From Myoxocephalus aenaeus (taxonomy: Eukaryota; Chordata; Actinopteri; Perciformes; Cottidae): 64,000 bases of DNA. Shown here piece after piece: positions 1 to 14,700 of the stretch. The translations under genes and the position numbers were made by a program. The notes beneath the pieces are model-generated. The model ran no database searches, was not told where the DNA came from, and saw nothing but the letters and a program-made list of their open reading frames with translations. The stretch covers positions 440,501 through 504,500 of the forward strand of contig JBAMJR010000187.1 of assembly GCA_038501785.1 (NCBI GenBank), read 5' to 3'. Positions within the stretch are counted from its first letter, which is position 1, and every line of letters begins with the position of its first letter.

Positions 1-2273
1 CCTTCGACCGTGGAATAGTTCGTTTAAAGCCAAACAATAGCTTTTTACTCCAGCCGATTGCATTCACACTTCAAAAATCATGAAAGTCTTGTTCATTTGG
101 GAAAATGATCTTGTTGAACAAAACGTCTAAGTATCATAAACTTCTATCTTGCTGCAGAGCTTAATTTCCATTGGCTTTTTGTTGAAGGGAACCAGTGCAA
201 TACTGACTTCCGGGGTTGAACTAAACAAAAATACATCATCCCTGGAGACAATTACGGTATCGCGGACTGCACAGAGACGGTTTAGAGTACTGCCAGATGT
301 CTATATTTCTGTTCTTCTGGAGACAGATTTTGTCACTGCAATAGCATTGCAACTGTGCAAGATGCAGTGATCAAACTTGACAGATGTGTAGTTGAGATCA
401 AAATGAAGGATGAGTTCGGAGATATGCTTGGTCTGAGCAAGGGTGCCAGAAGTAGGGGAAGTAGAGATGGAGCCCCACCACTTTTTGCCCTTTGCCCCCA
501 TTTATTTTTGCGGCTGGTGTGATCCCATCGCAAGATGGTCTCTAGATTTGTTCCATTTCAATTGAGGATTTCTTTAAGTGCCTGTATCGTCTTCAATAGG
601 TGAATAAAACCTCTAATTATATCCTGTTAGCATGGGAGCTCATCCCTTTGATGCTTTTGGTTGGCTTGCAGCCATTTGTAAACTAGAATACAAGGATAAT
701 ATTACAGCTGTCCGCTGTTAAAGATCACACATCGATGCCAAGAGTTTAACCTAACACATGAGGGTATATCCCTTTTTCCTTATCCAATAGTATTGTCCTA
801 AGAAGGGACATTTGTAAAGGGGTGATGTCCTCCTTTAGGTGACGAGCCTCTGAGTTTACTACGCTTATTTTTTTATTTTTATGTTTCGTACAACTGATCG
901 TTTCAATGATTTCAAAGATGTTGTTTGAATTGTAATGGTATTATTATGTACTCGGTATCATCAAGTACTCAAATGTAAGTATTTGAACACGATGAGAAAA
1001 AAACATTATAATGGTGCATGATGCATCAGAGTTAAAAGTGTATATACAGTTGCAAAGGGTCTGTAAATGTATGGCATTCTTTACAAGGGAGGTATTGGGG
1101 GGAAAATACTTTCTATTTCAATTCATTTTTCAAAATAAAAACTTAAACGTGAACTTATTTGGGGAGATATACATATAGAATCATGAAAGAAGTCTGGAGA
1201 AGATATGGAGGATGTTTTATTTTTTTGCATTGGGTCCTAGGGAATGTTATTGTTGTGCAGTGAAAGTTTGACGTAATGTCAAATGAGTCAACTCATCGAA
1301 TTAAAGTTCAACTAAACATTTTTTTAAGTAAAGGTGTTTACAATTATGTCTGTTTATGATATGGTGAATTGTTTGTTTCTATCTGCATGATGTGACAGCC
1401 TGAGCAAAAATTTGTATATTTCCATGTTATTCCCTGTTAATTCCTATGGAAGGTTTCCACCTTTGAATATTCCAGGAATTTTGCAACCCTGTGATGATCT
1501 AGTCGTTAAGAACCCAGGGTTATTGTTATTGATAGACCTCAAAATGGTTGTGGTTCTTTGGCATTTCTTATTTTTCTTTGATGTAGTCCAGAGTTACTAT
1601 GTATTACCATAAATTAAATACTCCTATGGTTGTAGCAACACCTTAAAGAGTCAATAATTTTGAGTGATGTATGAAGACTTGAAAGGATTTCAGTGATTCA
1701 AAGATTGAAGTTGGTTTAGGCTCCGTGTCCTTTACATTCCAAACAAAATGAACCCATATGGTAATGCAGAGTAAACATGTGGCGGCAGGTCAGACGTGTT
1801 TGCAGGGCCTACCATATGTGTTATGAAATTCCCTGACCATGAGAGGATTAAAGATACACATTGCTTCATCTGCACACATTTTAAAACAATTTCAGTAGAA
1901 GGGGGAATACTTTCAAGCTTTGTATTTGATTGTTTATTAAAAAAAAATCAGTTTCTCATCACATTAAAGACATTTATTCAATACAGTTTCCTAAGGTCAT
2001 TGGATTTTTGTAAAATCTAAATGTATCTTCTCTTCTTATACTTACTTGACCATAATTCAATTTCTGCCAAGTGTTTTGTCCCATTGCACCGTGGTTGTCT
2101 CTTGGAGCTGGAGTTAGATTTTCTGCTGATGTTAAGAATGGATAACTCATCTCCCTTTGGGCTCCATATTACCATTTTTATTTCATTTTCACAGAGCCTT
2201 CAGATAGGAACGGTGCTGAATGAGTAAATCGATAAAAGCAAGCAATAAATCTGACTGTTGTCTCGTGTTTCAG
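1..2273. other. No gene recognised; non-coding sequence upstream of the candidate baz2b 5' exon
   Basis: No open frame here has recognisable homology and exon-like spacing. The sequence is AT-rich with no CpG-rich stretch, so the baz2b promoter is probably upstream of the window. The minus strand at about 150-540 has short open stretches in different frames that look faintly coding, but I could not match them to any family. By position this is either a 5' intron of baz2b or intergenic DNA. Confidence 0.5.
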
Positions 2274-2317
2274 GTGCAGAGCAGTGATGTCACAGAACTG
2301 AGGACCGTCTCATACAA
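2274..2317 (+). other. baz2b: Candidate non-coding 5'UTR exon of baz2b
   Basis: A 44-bp segment is bounded by a good acceptor (tgtttcag) and a consensus donor (GTAAGTG at 2318). It has no in-frame start codon. Joined to the first coding exon at 18293, the spliced product reads ...CATACAA|ATATGG, which puts A at -3 and G at +4 of the start codon, a better Kozak context than the genomic one. BAZ2B genes are known to have untranslated 5' exons. The joining is inference; no transcript evidence is available. Confidence 0.4.
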
Positions 2318-5300
2318 GTAAGTGTTTGGTTACATTAGCTACACATTGTCCATCACTGCCATTGTGCTTTTTTGGAAGGGCCTCTTTTGATTTTATAAAG
2401 GAAAACCAGTTTGCTTTCTTAAATTGGAAAAATGTGTGAATGGAAATGCAGGACTAAGCAAAAGTATTATTTAAGTATAGGATTATAATTTTCCAATTGG
2501 TTTGAGATTTAACAATGTCCTCCTTTATGAAATTAGTTTGTGCTGCATTACACTTTGCTCCATTTTGTGTGTATCTAATTAATTCCTGTCTTTCTTAGAA
2601 TTAAAGTGTCAGAACATATTTAAATCTCTTGGCGGGAATACAACTTTTTTGACTAAGGGGTAAGATGAATGACTGTGAGCCAAACAGGCATACTTGGTGG
2701 GGTTGAAGCTATTTTTTTTGGTTTTGTTTTAAAATTTAATTTGGTCTGTTTCCTGGTTGCTATTAAAAATTGCCCCAAGGCGGTTATGTCAAATTCACTT
2801 CCTTTCATCCTGAGCTCTACTCTATCAGAAACTGTGACATGCGGTTGTTTTCTTCCTGCAAATACTTGTTGCCAAATTAGGAGTTCATTTGCAGTTTTGA
2901 AAGTGCAGTTAATTTTTCTCTTTTGTACATGCTCCATTGTGGAATAGGAGTAAATTGATGAGCGGTCACAAAATAGTTTTTTCCCAAGCAGTGAATATAT
3001 GATGACAATTGCACTCGGTGCACACACAACATCAAAATGTATTGTGCTGCAAGTTAAATATTTTCAAGAAATAATTCTGCTCCCTAATTGAATTGTTGGC
3101 AAATCAGATGTAGTTGAGCGATCAATGCTACCGTTTCTGGAAGGATCTGTGTTCACATTTACCGACAGGCTTGAATCCAATGTTTTCACCTTTTTGTGTC
3201 TTTGCTACTCTGACCCCTTTTTTGCCCCTCAACTCTTTCAACATTAAGTAAAATCCTAAAGGTGACTGTGACCGCTCATTTATCCTTCATGAAGCGAAGA
3301 ATGCTGAAGTTGTGCCGTGAAATTTATGGCATGTATACGACCACCTCCGGATCTAGAGGGAAAAGTTTCCTACTGTTTATGTGACTGACCCTGGAAAGAG
3401 ACAGGTCATCTGTAGAGCTGCAGACAAGCGGAGTTGAAATGGCAATGGCAAAATGAGCCTCGCCACAGGAATACCATCCTCTCTAAACCTGAGTACTCTC
3501 CCTTTCATTTGTGTGTAGTAGAAGCCCTCAAGGATTTATTATAGCAGTTATGAGTAACCTTCAGTTTAGAGCCCAATCTTAGGTTTCAGAAACCGTTGCC
3601 AGGTTGGCAAGTTATAGCCAGCCATTGCTTTTGGTTGCCAGAGGATGACACAGTGGTTTCTGTACATTAATTTCACAGTCCTCGTATGACCCTGAGTCAA
3701 TAAACACATATTATTAAATGATAAACAATGGTGGAACATAACATTCTTTCTTTATTTCTGTTATACATATTCACATTCACAAAATGATGCTTACTGATAG
3801 AGTGTATATGTTTATTTTAACACAATCAGGTCAGTGTGACTGGTTTGTTAGCTGTGTCAAGGGAGGTCAGCTGTTAAATAAGAATGAAGTGAGCAGTGGT
3901 GTTTAAAGGTTGAGTGACTATATTCATATTTTGAAGTTGGTTTACATTATGCATCTGTGCGGCAATCTCTGATTTGTTTTGTTTCAACTGCAGTTCCTGG
4001 ACTTCCAGCCATACTTTGCCTCTTTTTAGTTCGATCAAGATCAATGAAAGTGTTTTATTTTTGTATTTATTTTTTAATATACAGGTAGTCTAAATTTGGT
4101 TTCCCAGGCAAACTGGACATGTAGTGAAAACTGCTACTGTTGTGCTTTAACCAGTGAGCCCATTCTCCCTTTGCTGAAGGGGAAAGACTAAAGAAAGAAA
4201 AGAGGGGAAAGGAAACAAAAGAAAAAGTGATGCAGAAAATGTTTAAGAGGCGTTAAAGAGGATACAATTCCAAGAGGTAGTCCCGACCTGAGTTCTACTG
4301 AACACAATGATCTCAGATTTTTGTCAGCTATAGTCCAACCCTCCCCTGCAATGTTTGAAATTGAACTACATACAAGAGGCAAGGAACACATGTAAGAGAC
4401 CTAGACTAACTTTAATCAAGCTAAAAGAAATTGAAATCAGCACTTCATTGTACATTATGTGCCTGCAGCTGCTTTTTTAGTAAAAGCCAGGCGGTGCTGC
4501 CATTCATTTCTATAACTCTTCAACACAATGGAGATACAAAGCACACAAAGGGCATGTCTGGCTGCAGACAAAGCAGACGTGTTTATTTTCGAAAGAATTG
4601 TTAAGGGAGGCGAAGTGAAGCAGGACACGTTCCCTCACACTGTTAAAATGTCAGGTACATTCTAATCCAATAAACATATTAGTATTTATACGATTGTATT
4701 TTAAATAAATGATTCAGTTAATTTAAATATTTTTACGGCCTTCAGGTAATAGTGTAGCTTTACTGAGGAGGCTGTAGTTTGTGACTTTGCCAGTAGAGCG
4801 AACAGATTGCTGCTGCTATGTAATTTGTTGAGGTAGTACATCAAGCCCACTCTTCTTTTGCTCTCCACATTTTTCTGCCCAGAAGGGCACTAAAACACAA
4901 GTGAAGTGATGAAAGCACTCTGTCAATGGCAAATCAAAGACTCGTGAAAATGATGCAACTATGTGTCGGTTGTGTGGATACTACATTCACACTGACTGTT
5001 CTCAGAGGTTTAATGAATACACGGACACATTTAACTTCTAAGAATAGCCGCAATGTGCATTTTGCTGTATAGTCTAGAATCATTGCAGAGGTCATTAGAT
5101 TATTATGAAATGAATGATCTTTACAGAAAATACATTGTAGATTTGTGAGGTTAATTGACCAGTCCTCAATGTATTGAGGTTGCACATTGTTGTTGGCGGT
5201 TTAATACAACAACAGAAAGATACCAGAGAATCTTGAAATTCTGCAATGTCATAAGGAAACTTCTCCAGCCTCAAATAAAAAAGTGCAGGTAAAGGTTGCT

Positions 5301-8300
5301 TTACAGATCTAGAGATATTGACTCGAATTAACCTTGTCTAGTCATTAGGGTTTCTCGGAACATCCTTTTGAATTTTTTATGTGACGATACATCACTTAAA
5401 TGGTTTACGGTGATGGTTCACCTGTTTTATCAATTTAGGACAAAGTCGTGATTGATTCAGGCAAGTCAGACGCAGAGGGACCTGATCAACGGGCAGCATC
5501 ACGCAGCGGGTTACCTGTAGAAAGGTTACTTATAGGTTGTAATGTTGATTTGTAGTCCCACTTAACTGGGAGGAAGTTAGTCCCGCAGAAAGTGGTTTGA
5601 GTTCCAGGCAGCTGCAGGAGGCTTGTGTCTTGTCAATGAAGTGGAAATAATGACTGTTTCTCTTCTGGGGTGAGAGGTCTGGGCTGGACAGGCCTGGGTT
5701 TTGGGGACAACACTGGCATGGTCTACTGGGGAGCTTGTTGGAAGACTGTAGGTCTGCAAGAGCGTCTCTGAGGTGCGCAGATGGCAGTGAGGAAAATTAA
5801 ATTTTCTCATGTGGTCATGGCCAGCTGCCTCGTGTTCCGTCTTTACTGATGGCATTAAGTCTTCATTGGGCGACAGAGATTTTTAGTCTCTTTCTTACTT
5901 CATCAGTACACAGCAACGTTGTGCATCACAAAATAAAGATCCTGCAGATCCTGTCTAATTTCTGACGGGGCTTCATTTTGAGGGCGAGGATTTATTCTAT
6001 TTATAGTAAACTAGGCATTCTGAAAACTTGTAACTGCTTGATTATAGATCTCAAAACACTCTCACATTATCAATGCTAATAAAATGCGTACCGCTCAAAT
6101 GCTACGTAGCTGGATGAGAGTTTCGTTGGCAGCCTACAGGACCTTCGCAGTGAGGATCTGTGGTGTCAGCCCTCAGACGGGTGTAGAGGTGACAACAAGG
6201 TGAACACAGAGTTGTAGAATGGTTAGAAATCATTGATATTCTGACTCGGAGGCTGCAAATGGCTCTGTGGCAGATGGAGTCTTTGTCAGGCAAGAAAAAT
6301 GGCAGCTTGGGAGCATCAACGCCATTTTCCCTATCAGCTCGGCTGGCGGGCTGTGACCTTCTGCCGCTCAAAGAGATCCCCTTGCACAAGATCAATTATC
6401 TCACTTCCATTGTTTACTAAGCTAGTGGAAAATTATTTAAATATCTTTAATTTTTTTTAGAAAGATTGCATTTGTAATTATGAAGTTGGTGTTTGCTGTT
6501 AATACATAATGAGGTCAGCAAATTGTAGTTTGTCTTTGTTTTTTAAGCACAGTAGAAAATACATCAGTGCAAGATTGACACATACTGGACCAGTACATGG
6601 CAGCTGTTTAGCTCCATTTATTTCCTGTTGTTACCGAATTATTGTTATTGATTTGACTGATTTCCAACAGTTCTTTAAACTAAATTGTTAGTGGAAGAGA
6701 TTCATCAGGTGTACAGATATATGGCATTGCTGCAATTGGTTTTCATTAACATTATTTGACTCAAAATAGGTAATTTGCTCAGGTTAAAATGTTTATGCAA
6801 ATACACATGTACATTATACTAATTTGGTTATGGCTCTTCTCATTACACAGATAACACAGACACACAGAATAACATGGTGATATGCAGTCATTATTCCCGG
6901 CTGTAAACAAATCTAATTCAGAATAAAACGTTGAATGAACCTGGGGAAAAATGAGGGAAATGAAGAAACGATGCAAAAAGCAAATGACATTGAGACCCCA
7001 GTTTAATATGTATGTATTTCAGCTTGATGGTTGATTTCATTAGCAGTTCTCATTGTTATGCACTGACTGTCCTCCTGCAGTAAAATGGATATTGTATTCA
7101 CTTAGCCTGAATATTCCGGAGGAAGTGTTTGGATTTGAGTGGTTCCCTTCAGAAAAAATGTTGTCCTCCTTACCCAGATTCTAATTATTTATTATATACA
7201 ACATATTGATCTTCATTCATTCGTTTGTGTAGTTTTATTTTCTTAAAACCAAAACATATCACATTTTTATTTAGAATATGTCCAGTTTTCACAAATGTTG
7301 AATCAACATTAAATATGAATATCTATGTTAATTTAATAGGTTACTGTTATCTGTCATTTAGGTCAATGGGATTTATTTCCTAGTGGGAGAAAACACTGTA
7401 GAATGTTAACACTACATGAAGCTTGGCCGGTCATCTACCTTTTGGGCATGAGCCACTCTCTTATGTGCTTTTATCTCCATTCAAATACTGAACCCCATGT
7501 TCCACATTTTAGTTTGAGTGATGCAAAAAGCAGATGTTGATTGTTACATGTTTTAATGCTATATGTTATTTGATCTGTCCTATACAATTGTGACCTACAC
7601 ATGCAGGCAAGTTGTTTTCCTTAAAACCCTTCGTCCTTCATTTCCTATCCAAAATACAAATATATAAATAGAAAGCAGTGGCAATACAGCTCCTAAACAT
7701 TACTATATTTTTGATAAGTTGCAATGTGGCACTGATGGTCACGGCATCATGTCGTTGGGCTTAGAGTGTAGGACGGTAGATCTAGAACTGCACACATGGT
7801 CTCACTGTTTTCTGTCAGGAATCTTTACGTCTGTGTGTCGTTCCTTCATCGGCTCAGTGAATGTGTGGAGTGCCACGAGGTAGTTCTGCACTCATTCTTG
7901 TTTTTGTGTGTTTTATTTTTTATGAACAGCTCTATTATCATTGATATGCTCCCAACACAAATATTGATTTCTTCTTCATTCAAATGACTGTTTGGCTTTT
8001 TTTTAACAAAAAGCTCCACAAATTCAAAGTCCCTTTTTGCACATTCATGTTGGTTTTTTAAAACTGTAATCTAAAGATGAAGTACATTCGATAAAGCTGC
8101 TCCTTATTAGTCTGTTATCAGTCTGAGACAAAATCCACTGTTGTGTGATAATGATGTGTGCATAGATGTTGGAAACAAGACGTGCAGAGGTAGAAAGGCC
8201 AGATGCCTGTCTGCCTAAATTTCTTTTTAGACTAGTCAGGATTTTGGCTCCAGAACTACTGTCAAAATCAAGGAAACTCGCACATAGTGATACTAACCAC

Positions 8301-8698
8301 AGTTGTTATATGTTTGGTGGTTTGGGAAATTTCAACTTCACCTTTTACAGCTCCTGTCTTTTGCTCAAGAGCAGGGACTTTTTGGAAGCAGAAACTATGG
8401 CCTCAAATACAACTTGAACACGACGCTGTGGTTAAAATGCATTCAGAGCGCTTCAGTTCCTTAGAAAAGATGCATCATCTAATTTGATTCAACTCTAAAA
8501 TACATATTGGCCTCAAAAATACATGTCAGTCAGACACTATTGTGTTATTTTGGTCCAGCTAATGTCCATACAATACTGGTGAGACGAGGACAAATAACAA
8601 GGATGCCCAAGAAAACATCTAACGAACTATAGGGACTGCGCTGTCTCTTCAGTCATTGTTGCTACGTTTGGAGAAGGCGCTGCTAACTTGCATTAACC

Positions 8699-8741
8699 TT
8701 ATGTATGTATGTATGTATGTATGTATGTATGTGTATATATT
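8699..8741. repeat. (TATG)n tetranucleotide microsatellite
   Basis: About eight tandem copies of TATG followed by GTGTATATAT. It is a simple repeat inside the inferred first intron of baz2b, with no coding overlap. Confidence 0.95.
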
Positions 8742-11700
8742 ATAAAATAAATAATCCATGCCATTTTCCCCTTTCTCACAACCGCTTCAGTACCACTTTC
8801 TGGCCTTGTTTTGGGTGAACTAGAAATATGTTCAGTGCACATCCCGGTCATATTCCAAATGAAATCTGATTAGTTGCTTTTAGAAAAAAGGCATTGGTCT
8901 CCCAAACTCTGTGAACGTGGTTGTAGTCTGGTATGATAATATTTCACATCTATTAAAAGGTCCCCTTATTATCATGGTTGCTTGAAGTGGCCAGTGGTGT
9001 TCAGTATAGTCATTGTTCACTCCATGTCACTGTAGAGTACACAGAGTCTGACTAGTGCAAGCAGGCGATGGAAATATTCATATAGCAGCAGAGAAGAAGC
9101 TCTTTTTGTGAACATGGCTCATAGGCAGACAGGAAATTAGTTATTTTACCCGCACATTCGTCAAAATAGAAATAGTCTGATGAGTATCCCAAGTGACTCT
9201 CCCACATCTATTGAAGCCACAGCTGCATGTACCGTGCGCTTAGTATTAAGTCTCAAATGAATTTCAGGTGTTTTTGAGTACTATAAGACAATTTGTTTTC
9301 TTCTTCTTCATCTAAAAGCCATTGTCCTGTTTTTTTTTATCCCACAATAATTAGTGTATTTAAAATAATGACATGCACCATTCATTTTATTCCCTTCACC
9401 TATTACTCCTCCTAAAATTACGATGTGGAACGCAGTTGCAATCTGGTAGAACAAAGAACTCTTGATGGCGAAACTGTTGGTTTTTGCCTTTGACACTTCA
9501 GTTTCTGGTAACCTTTGATTCAGTGACAATGAAGCAGAAAGTCAACATATTGTTCAGTCTGTGGCTCTTGTGCAGCCTCTGCACAGATAACAGTGTTATT
9601 TTGACGGCCACATGCAGAACTGCTAGCGCCTTAACAGATAAAGTACATGTGTGAAAGTGAGTAGATATTTCTGAATGTACATATGCAAAAACTCATTAAT
9701 TTGGCACAATTCAAATTTCTTTATGAATGTAATTAGTGAAACAGTTGCCATTGTATACCAGAGTAAAACTGTGTTTCTATTTCATTGTTTTCCTTTTCTG
9801 CTTGTGTTCTGTCGATAATAAGGTTGTGATTTTCAAAAGCTGATGTCTTTATTCACTGCTCTATTGGTTCCAAAGTTATTTTTGCAGTGTTTAAAATTAC
9901 TGAAAGCATTGACTTTAATACCTGAATTTAACTAATTGATAGTTGAAAAGACAGTGCACCTGTGGTGTGGACAACCGAGGAGCATTGTCCACTTTAAGGA
10001 CTTAATTGTTTCTTTTTCATTTGTCTGTTTGGGAAACCTGTCAGCTGCTGACAGCTTCTCAACATTTGTAACCTATAGTGCACCGATTTTCATTTGTTCT
10101 ATTTCATTTCCCTTTTTTTCTAACCGGTTATTTTTATTACATGTATTTTCACTGCCACACACACTGCTAATGCTATTTCTAGGGTTTGATTGACATACAA
10201 TATAAAGCAGAATATCAGCCTTTTGTAGGTGGTGTGCTGCAAACAAAAATAGTGTTTTCCCCTTCAGATTAAGCTGGCTGACTGCAGTGCTTTGCTCAGC
10301 TACTCACAACACACTTGCAGATTATTTTTTTAAATCATCACTGACCATTTCCAGTGGCATTAAGACAAACTACTGAGCATCAGAGTCTAGCGAATGTGTC
10401 AAAGCTGGAAAGTCTGGTATCTGTCAGTGTTTCATGTTACTCTGTTGTCTTAATCATGCCTACTCCATCCTGTCTGAAGTGTTGAGGGCCCTCCTTGTGT
10501 TTTTTTTTGTGTGCCAATAATTTGTTATGGGTGTGTTATGGTTCTCCACATCAAAGCGACTGGTGTTGAGATGTGACGTGTCCGTCTCCATACGTCTCCA
10601 TTAGACGGCTGATGCAAGAGTCCAGCTATTAAAAATGGTCTTCTCCTTTTGGCAGCCTGACATTATCTAGCTGTAAGGGTGCAGTGCCAAATTATGAGGT
10701 TACAATTCCTGATTATCTCGTTTTCTTTTGTGTGTCATTGACCTTCATTTAGGACATTCAGTGTGTGCACACTGCACAGGTGTTTGTTTCAATGTTACCA
10801 GCATCGCCTGCTTCAATAAAGCAGTGGACATATGGACACTGTGTGACTAATGCTTTGAAAGGGACACTCGGGATCTGTTTTATTGCTTCATTTGGCACAC
10901 CGCAGTCCCACTTCCCATTACGGTTGCCATGTGATTTATGTTGTGCTCTTTGGAGAGTGAGAGAGAGGAGTCGGGAATGAAAGAGCCGTGATAGTGATGT
11001 TTACCTTGATCCTGGCTGCCTTCTATTTCATCTTGGACATTGACAGTGGGGAGAAATGGGTTAAAGCCCTGTTAGGCCCCATGTTTTGCCGCACTTAAAG
11101 GCTGTTTCTTTGATCATCTAAAGCACGAGAGTGTTATTGGCATTGCAGCGTCAAGCCTTAAAGACTGAGAGAACCTTGGACTTCTGTCCTCGCTGTCTCT
11201 GGCATGATACATAGTCAGAATCACAGCATCAGATTCACCACATCACCTTCCACCTACAGACAACAAACAGATACTTGATTGATAACCACTACGGGCAGAT
11301 TTCTGACATAATGTAGTTATGTAGCTTACTTCAAACTGCCTCCTTGCAGCGGTTTGTTCACCAAGTAAATAAGAAATTATTATATTGACGCAAGGATGTG
11401 TTTGTCTTTTTACAGTTGAATCTAAAATAGTAGGAGTCCTTTGCTCGGCTGCGTGTTGTTTAGTTGTGCATAATGACAAATAACCTTTGCAACAGCATCC
11501 TACTTTCATGTTTAATTTGTAGCTATGCTTCCTGTCAGATGATTGCACCTGATTTATATTGACGCTGCTTTTTTTTCTTCTCCTGTTTACATGCAAATGC
11601 ACACCTTTCACAACCCAATAATATCAAACTGAGATATGCAACTGCTGAATTTGTATAATATTTTCAGTCACAGTCCAACTGCATTGCCACCTTGCTTTCT

Positions 11701-14325
11701 GTGAGTAATTGAAGTTTCACACAAAGTGATGCAAACAATGTTTTCATGAAATTGTCATCTTCCATCACTCAATTTATGCCAGCAAGAAGACTATTTTAGC
11801 AAATAAATGTGGACTACATTAACACACAACTATCTTCTAGTCAGTGGCATGTCAACATGTTTTAATAGCAAAGGTGTTCAGTCATCTAATAAGAATTAAT
11901 TATTATGTTATGGTTAATATTCTGCCCGTTTTTGTACCGTTTTTTAAAAGTCGTTCTGTACACATGGTTCCCACCCAAAGACAACCTTTTTTTGCCTCTC
12001 CAAATCATTATTTTATGTCTAATCTGTGATTTGCAAAGTGTGCCAAAAAAAAATCGCTAGAAGTACCCCCTTATTTTTAAATAATAGAACCATGTGGAGA
12101 TTATTTTTTGGATGGGTAAAAACTTGAATACAGAATCAAATATGTATTATAATGATGCTTGCAGCAACTGATGGCGAACAAATGATCCAGGATTAAACAA
12201 GGAGGGTGTAGTGGTAAATCCTGTAATGTGTAGTGATATTAATGTGGTGCACATGGGATTATCTGGAACAAGTTTCTGCTTGCCTTTCAATCTCCACCTT
12301 TTGGAAAACACTACAAATACCAAGAACTAGCTGCATATTACCATCGCTCTCCGTTAATGGTTCATTTATATAGAGTGTAGCATTCTATTGGAAAATAAAC
12401 TGCTCTAGCAGCGCATTAAAAATAAAAATGTCATACAGGAGTACCATTCTCCCTGTACCACCTGCATTTTCTAAGCTAACAACAACAACAACAGCTTAAT
12501 AGCAGTTGATTGGGAGATGCATACCAATTACTTGTCCTTTTCTCTCTCTCTACCCCCTCTCTTCCTTCTCTGTATGTGTCTAATTAAAACTGGAGGCTGA
12601 GCTACACATTTTATGGCTAATGCTTGCTGCTGATGGGGCAGCAGTAGGCAGGAGCTCTAGGAGCGTGTTCATGATGGATGTCAGTCTGTGCAGAACATGT
12701 GGGGCTCCCACCCCCAGAACACCCTTCATGAAAATGATCCACATGCAAACTGCAGACTGTGCCAACAGTGAAGGACAAATGCATTTCTTGAAACATTTGT
12801 CATACTGAGGCTTCGCATCATTCATCAGAGTACATTTGCCTCCTTAACTACCAGCCTTTCCAATGTATTTGTGGTAGCATTCCACATTTGTTTGAAGCAG
12901 TCGATGCAAACAGAAATGAATTTTTTGGCGTGAAGGTCTCCCTAAAAGATGGATGTGCCTCGAAGAATGATGATAACATAATGCCTACGCGTTGTGTTTT
13001 GTGGTAATTCTCAAGAGGGAAAAATGGATTACTATCCTTGCAGTATGGTAGGTGGATCTCATTGCTGGGCTCGCAGCATGTGTGCGTTCTTGCAGAGGAG
13101 GTCAAAAATGTGATTACACTGATGCATAAATGACTGGCTGAGACAGGCAAATCAGTGAATAGATGGTGTTTGAAGGTGTTTAGTAACACTAGGGCAGGCC
13201 TTACTATGGATCATATTTAGTGACCGATGACTGAATCAGTGTCACAGAGCATCCCATTGGCTCTTTGGTGTAAGCAACACTGCTCTGCCATCAACACCCA
13301 ACAGTAATAGTCAGTCAATCAGTTGCTCCATAGATTCAGTTATTTTTGACCTACATCCAACATCTTCGTCTGAATTGTTCCATCTTGTATGTAAACCATC
13401 CCTGCACACACTCATGATCACACACCCTCTGGAAAGCACATGGTTTATTTTTCCTCCCAACATGCTCATAAAAAAGGGGCCCTCGCTGCAAAGAGCAAAC
13501 CTGAGATGAATGGTAAACCAGCTTGGGATGCAGAGTATAGATTGTTTAGCAATGCCATGTTTTCCTTTTTAATCACTCTGCACAGCTCTCGTGTCAGCAT
13601 GCTCTGTGTACCTGAACACCATCAATCGAAAAGATCCGAATAAAAAAAATAAGAAAAATATTCAGATTACATTTCTTGTGAATGTGGAGTGAACAACATT
13701 GCAGAGGGTTTCATACATTTACTTATATGCACAATTATCTCAAACATACTTTTTTTTTCTTCTTTAAAAAAAAAAAAAAAAGGTTTCTGAAAACTAAATG
13801 TTACCTACTTTGTAATGTCACCTTAAATGACCACTTGACCTTTTTACACACAGCCTGTTAGTTTCCATTTGAAAATACTTCCATGGAATCAAAGAAAATG
13901 GTTTTAATGGTACATAAATCCCCCCACTGCAACATCACCAAACATAAAAGGCAATAGTTGGCCTTGAAATCCCCCTTCTGCCTGACTACTCTACTCTGAG
14001 TAATGCTGTGTGTTACTGTAGTTTCCCCCCCGATGCAGGTCAATCTGAATTTGACTTCCTTATCTCGTGGGATGGTCGGACAGAGCACTTCATCATTTTC
14101 CAGGTAGAGTAGGAGTCAAGGCCAGGAACAATAACTTGTCATCAGAAGACATGGGCAGAATGAAGAACTCATGGATCGTCACAGGAGCATGGTACTCCAA
14201 CTGAACTGTGGGTGTACCATTGCACTTGTTCTGCAGCCACAGCCACCACATACATTCCATTTCATTCTTAGATCACAAAGATCCTGGCCTACGTCGAGCT
14301 CTCATCCTGCACATCTTGTGCGTGT

Positions 14326-14700
14326 AAACCATAGACTGTGTATAAGAAGTGGACGGAGTCATCGTGACATCACCCATTGGTTTGTGGACTGCCGCTTTGA
14401 AGCCTTGAGTTTTGCTGTTGCCATCTGGGATCACGGCCGTCGCCATGTTGTTGTTTTTTGCAACCAGTGAACAGAAGTTACTATATTTGGAATGCGGAGG
14501 AGTGACAAGTGACGCCCTATATGACTCTGGTAGCAGCAGCGACCTGTCGATCACAGTAAGCCCGCTTTATGGTCCATAATTTACTAAATGAACATCATGC
14601 TGTATTGAAGAAGACTTGAAACTAGCGATTGAGACCAAAAACTCCAGTTTACAATGTTTACTGAGGTAATAAATCAGGTGAGAATTAGGGTAGTTTTTTC
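14326..14700 (+). repeat. Dispersed teleost repeat copy (the 'CCATAGACTGT...GTGACATCACCCATTGG' type)
   Basis: The segment begins AAACCATAGACTGTGTATA and continues with CATCACCCATTGGTTTGTGG, then TTTACTAAATGAACATCATG and CTTGAAACTAGCGATTGAGA. I recognise this order of motifs as a non-autonomous interspersed repeat common in percomorph fish. The family name and class are not certain to me. The copy is diverged and appears internally deleted after about 14545. Short open frames here on both strands are by-products of the repeat. Confidence 0.75.

Noticed and set aside
2653..3027. 124-codon minus-strand open frame in the baz2b 5' intron
   Set aside because: No recognisable domain, no matched splice sites, and AT-rich composition like the surrounding intron.
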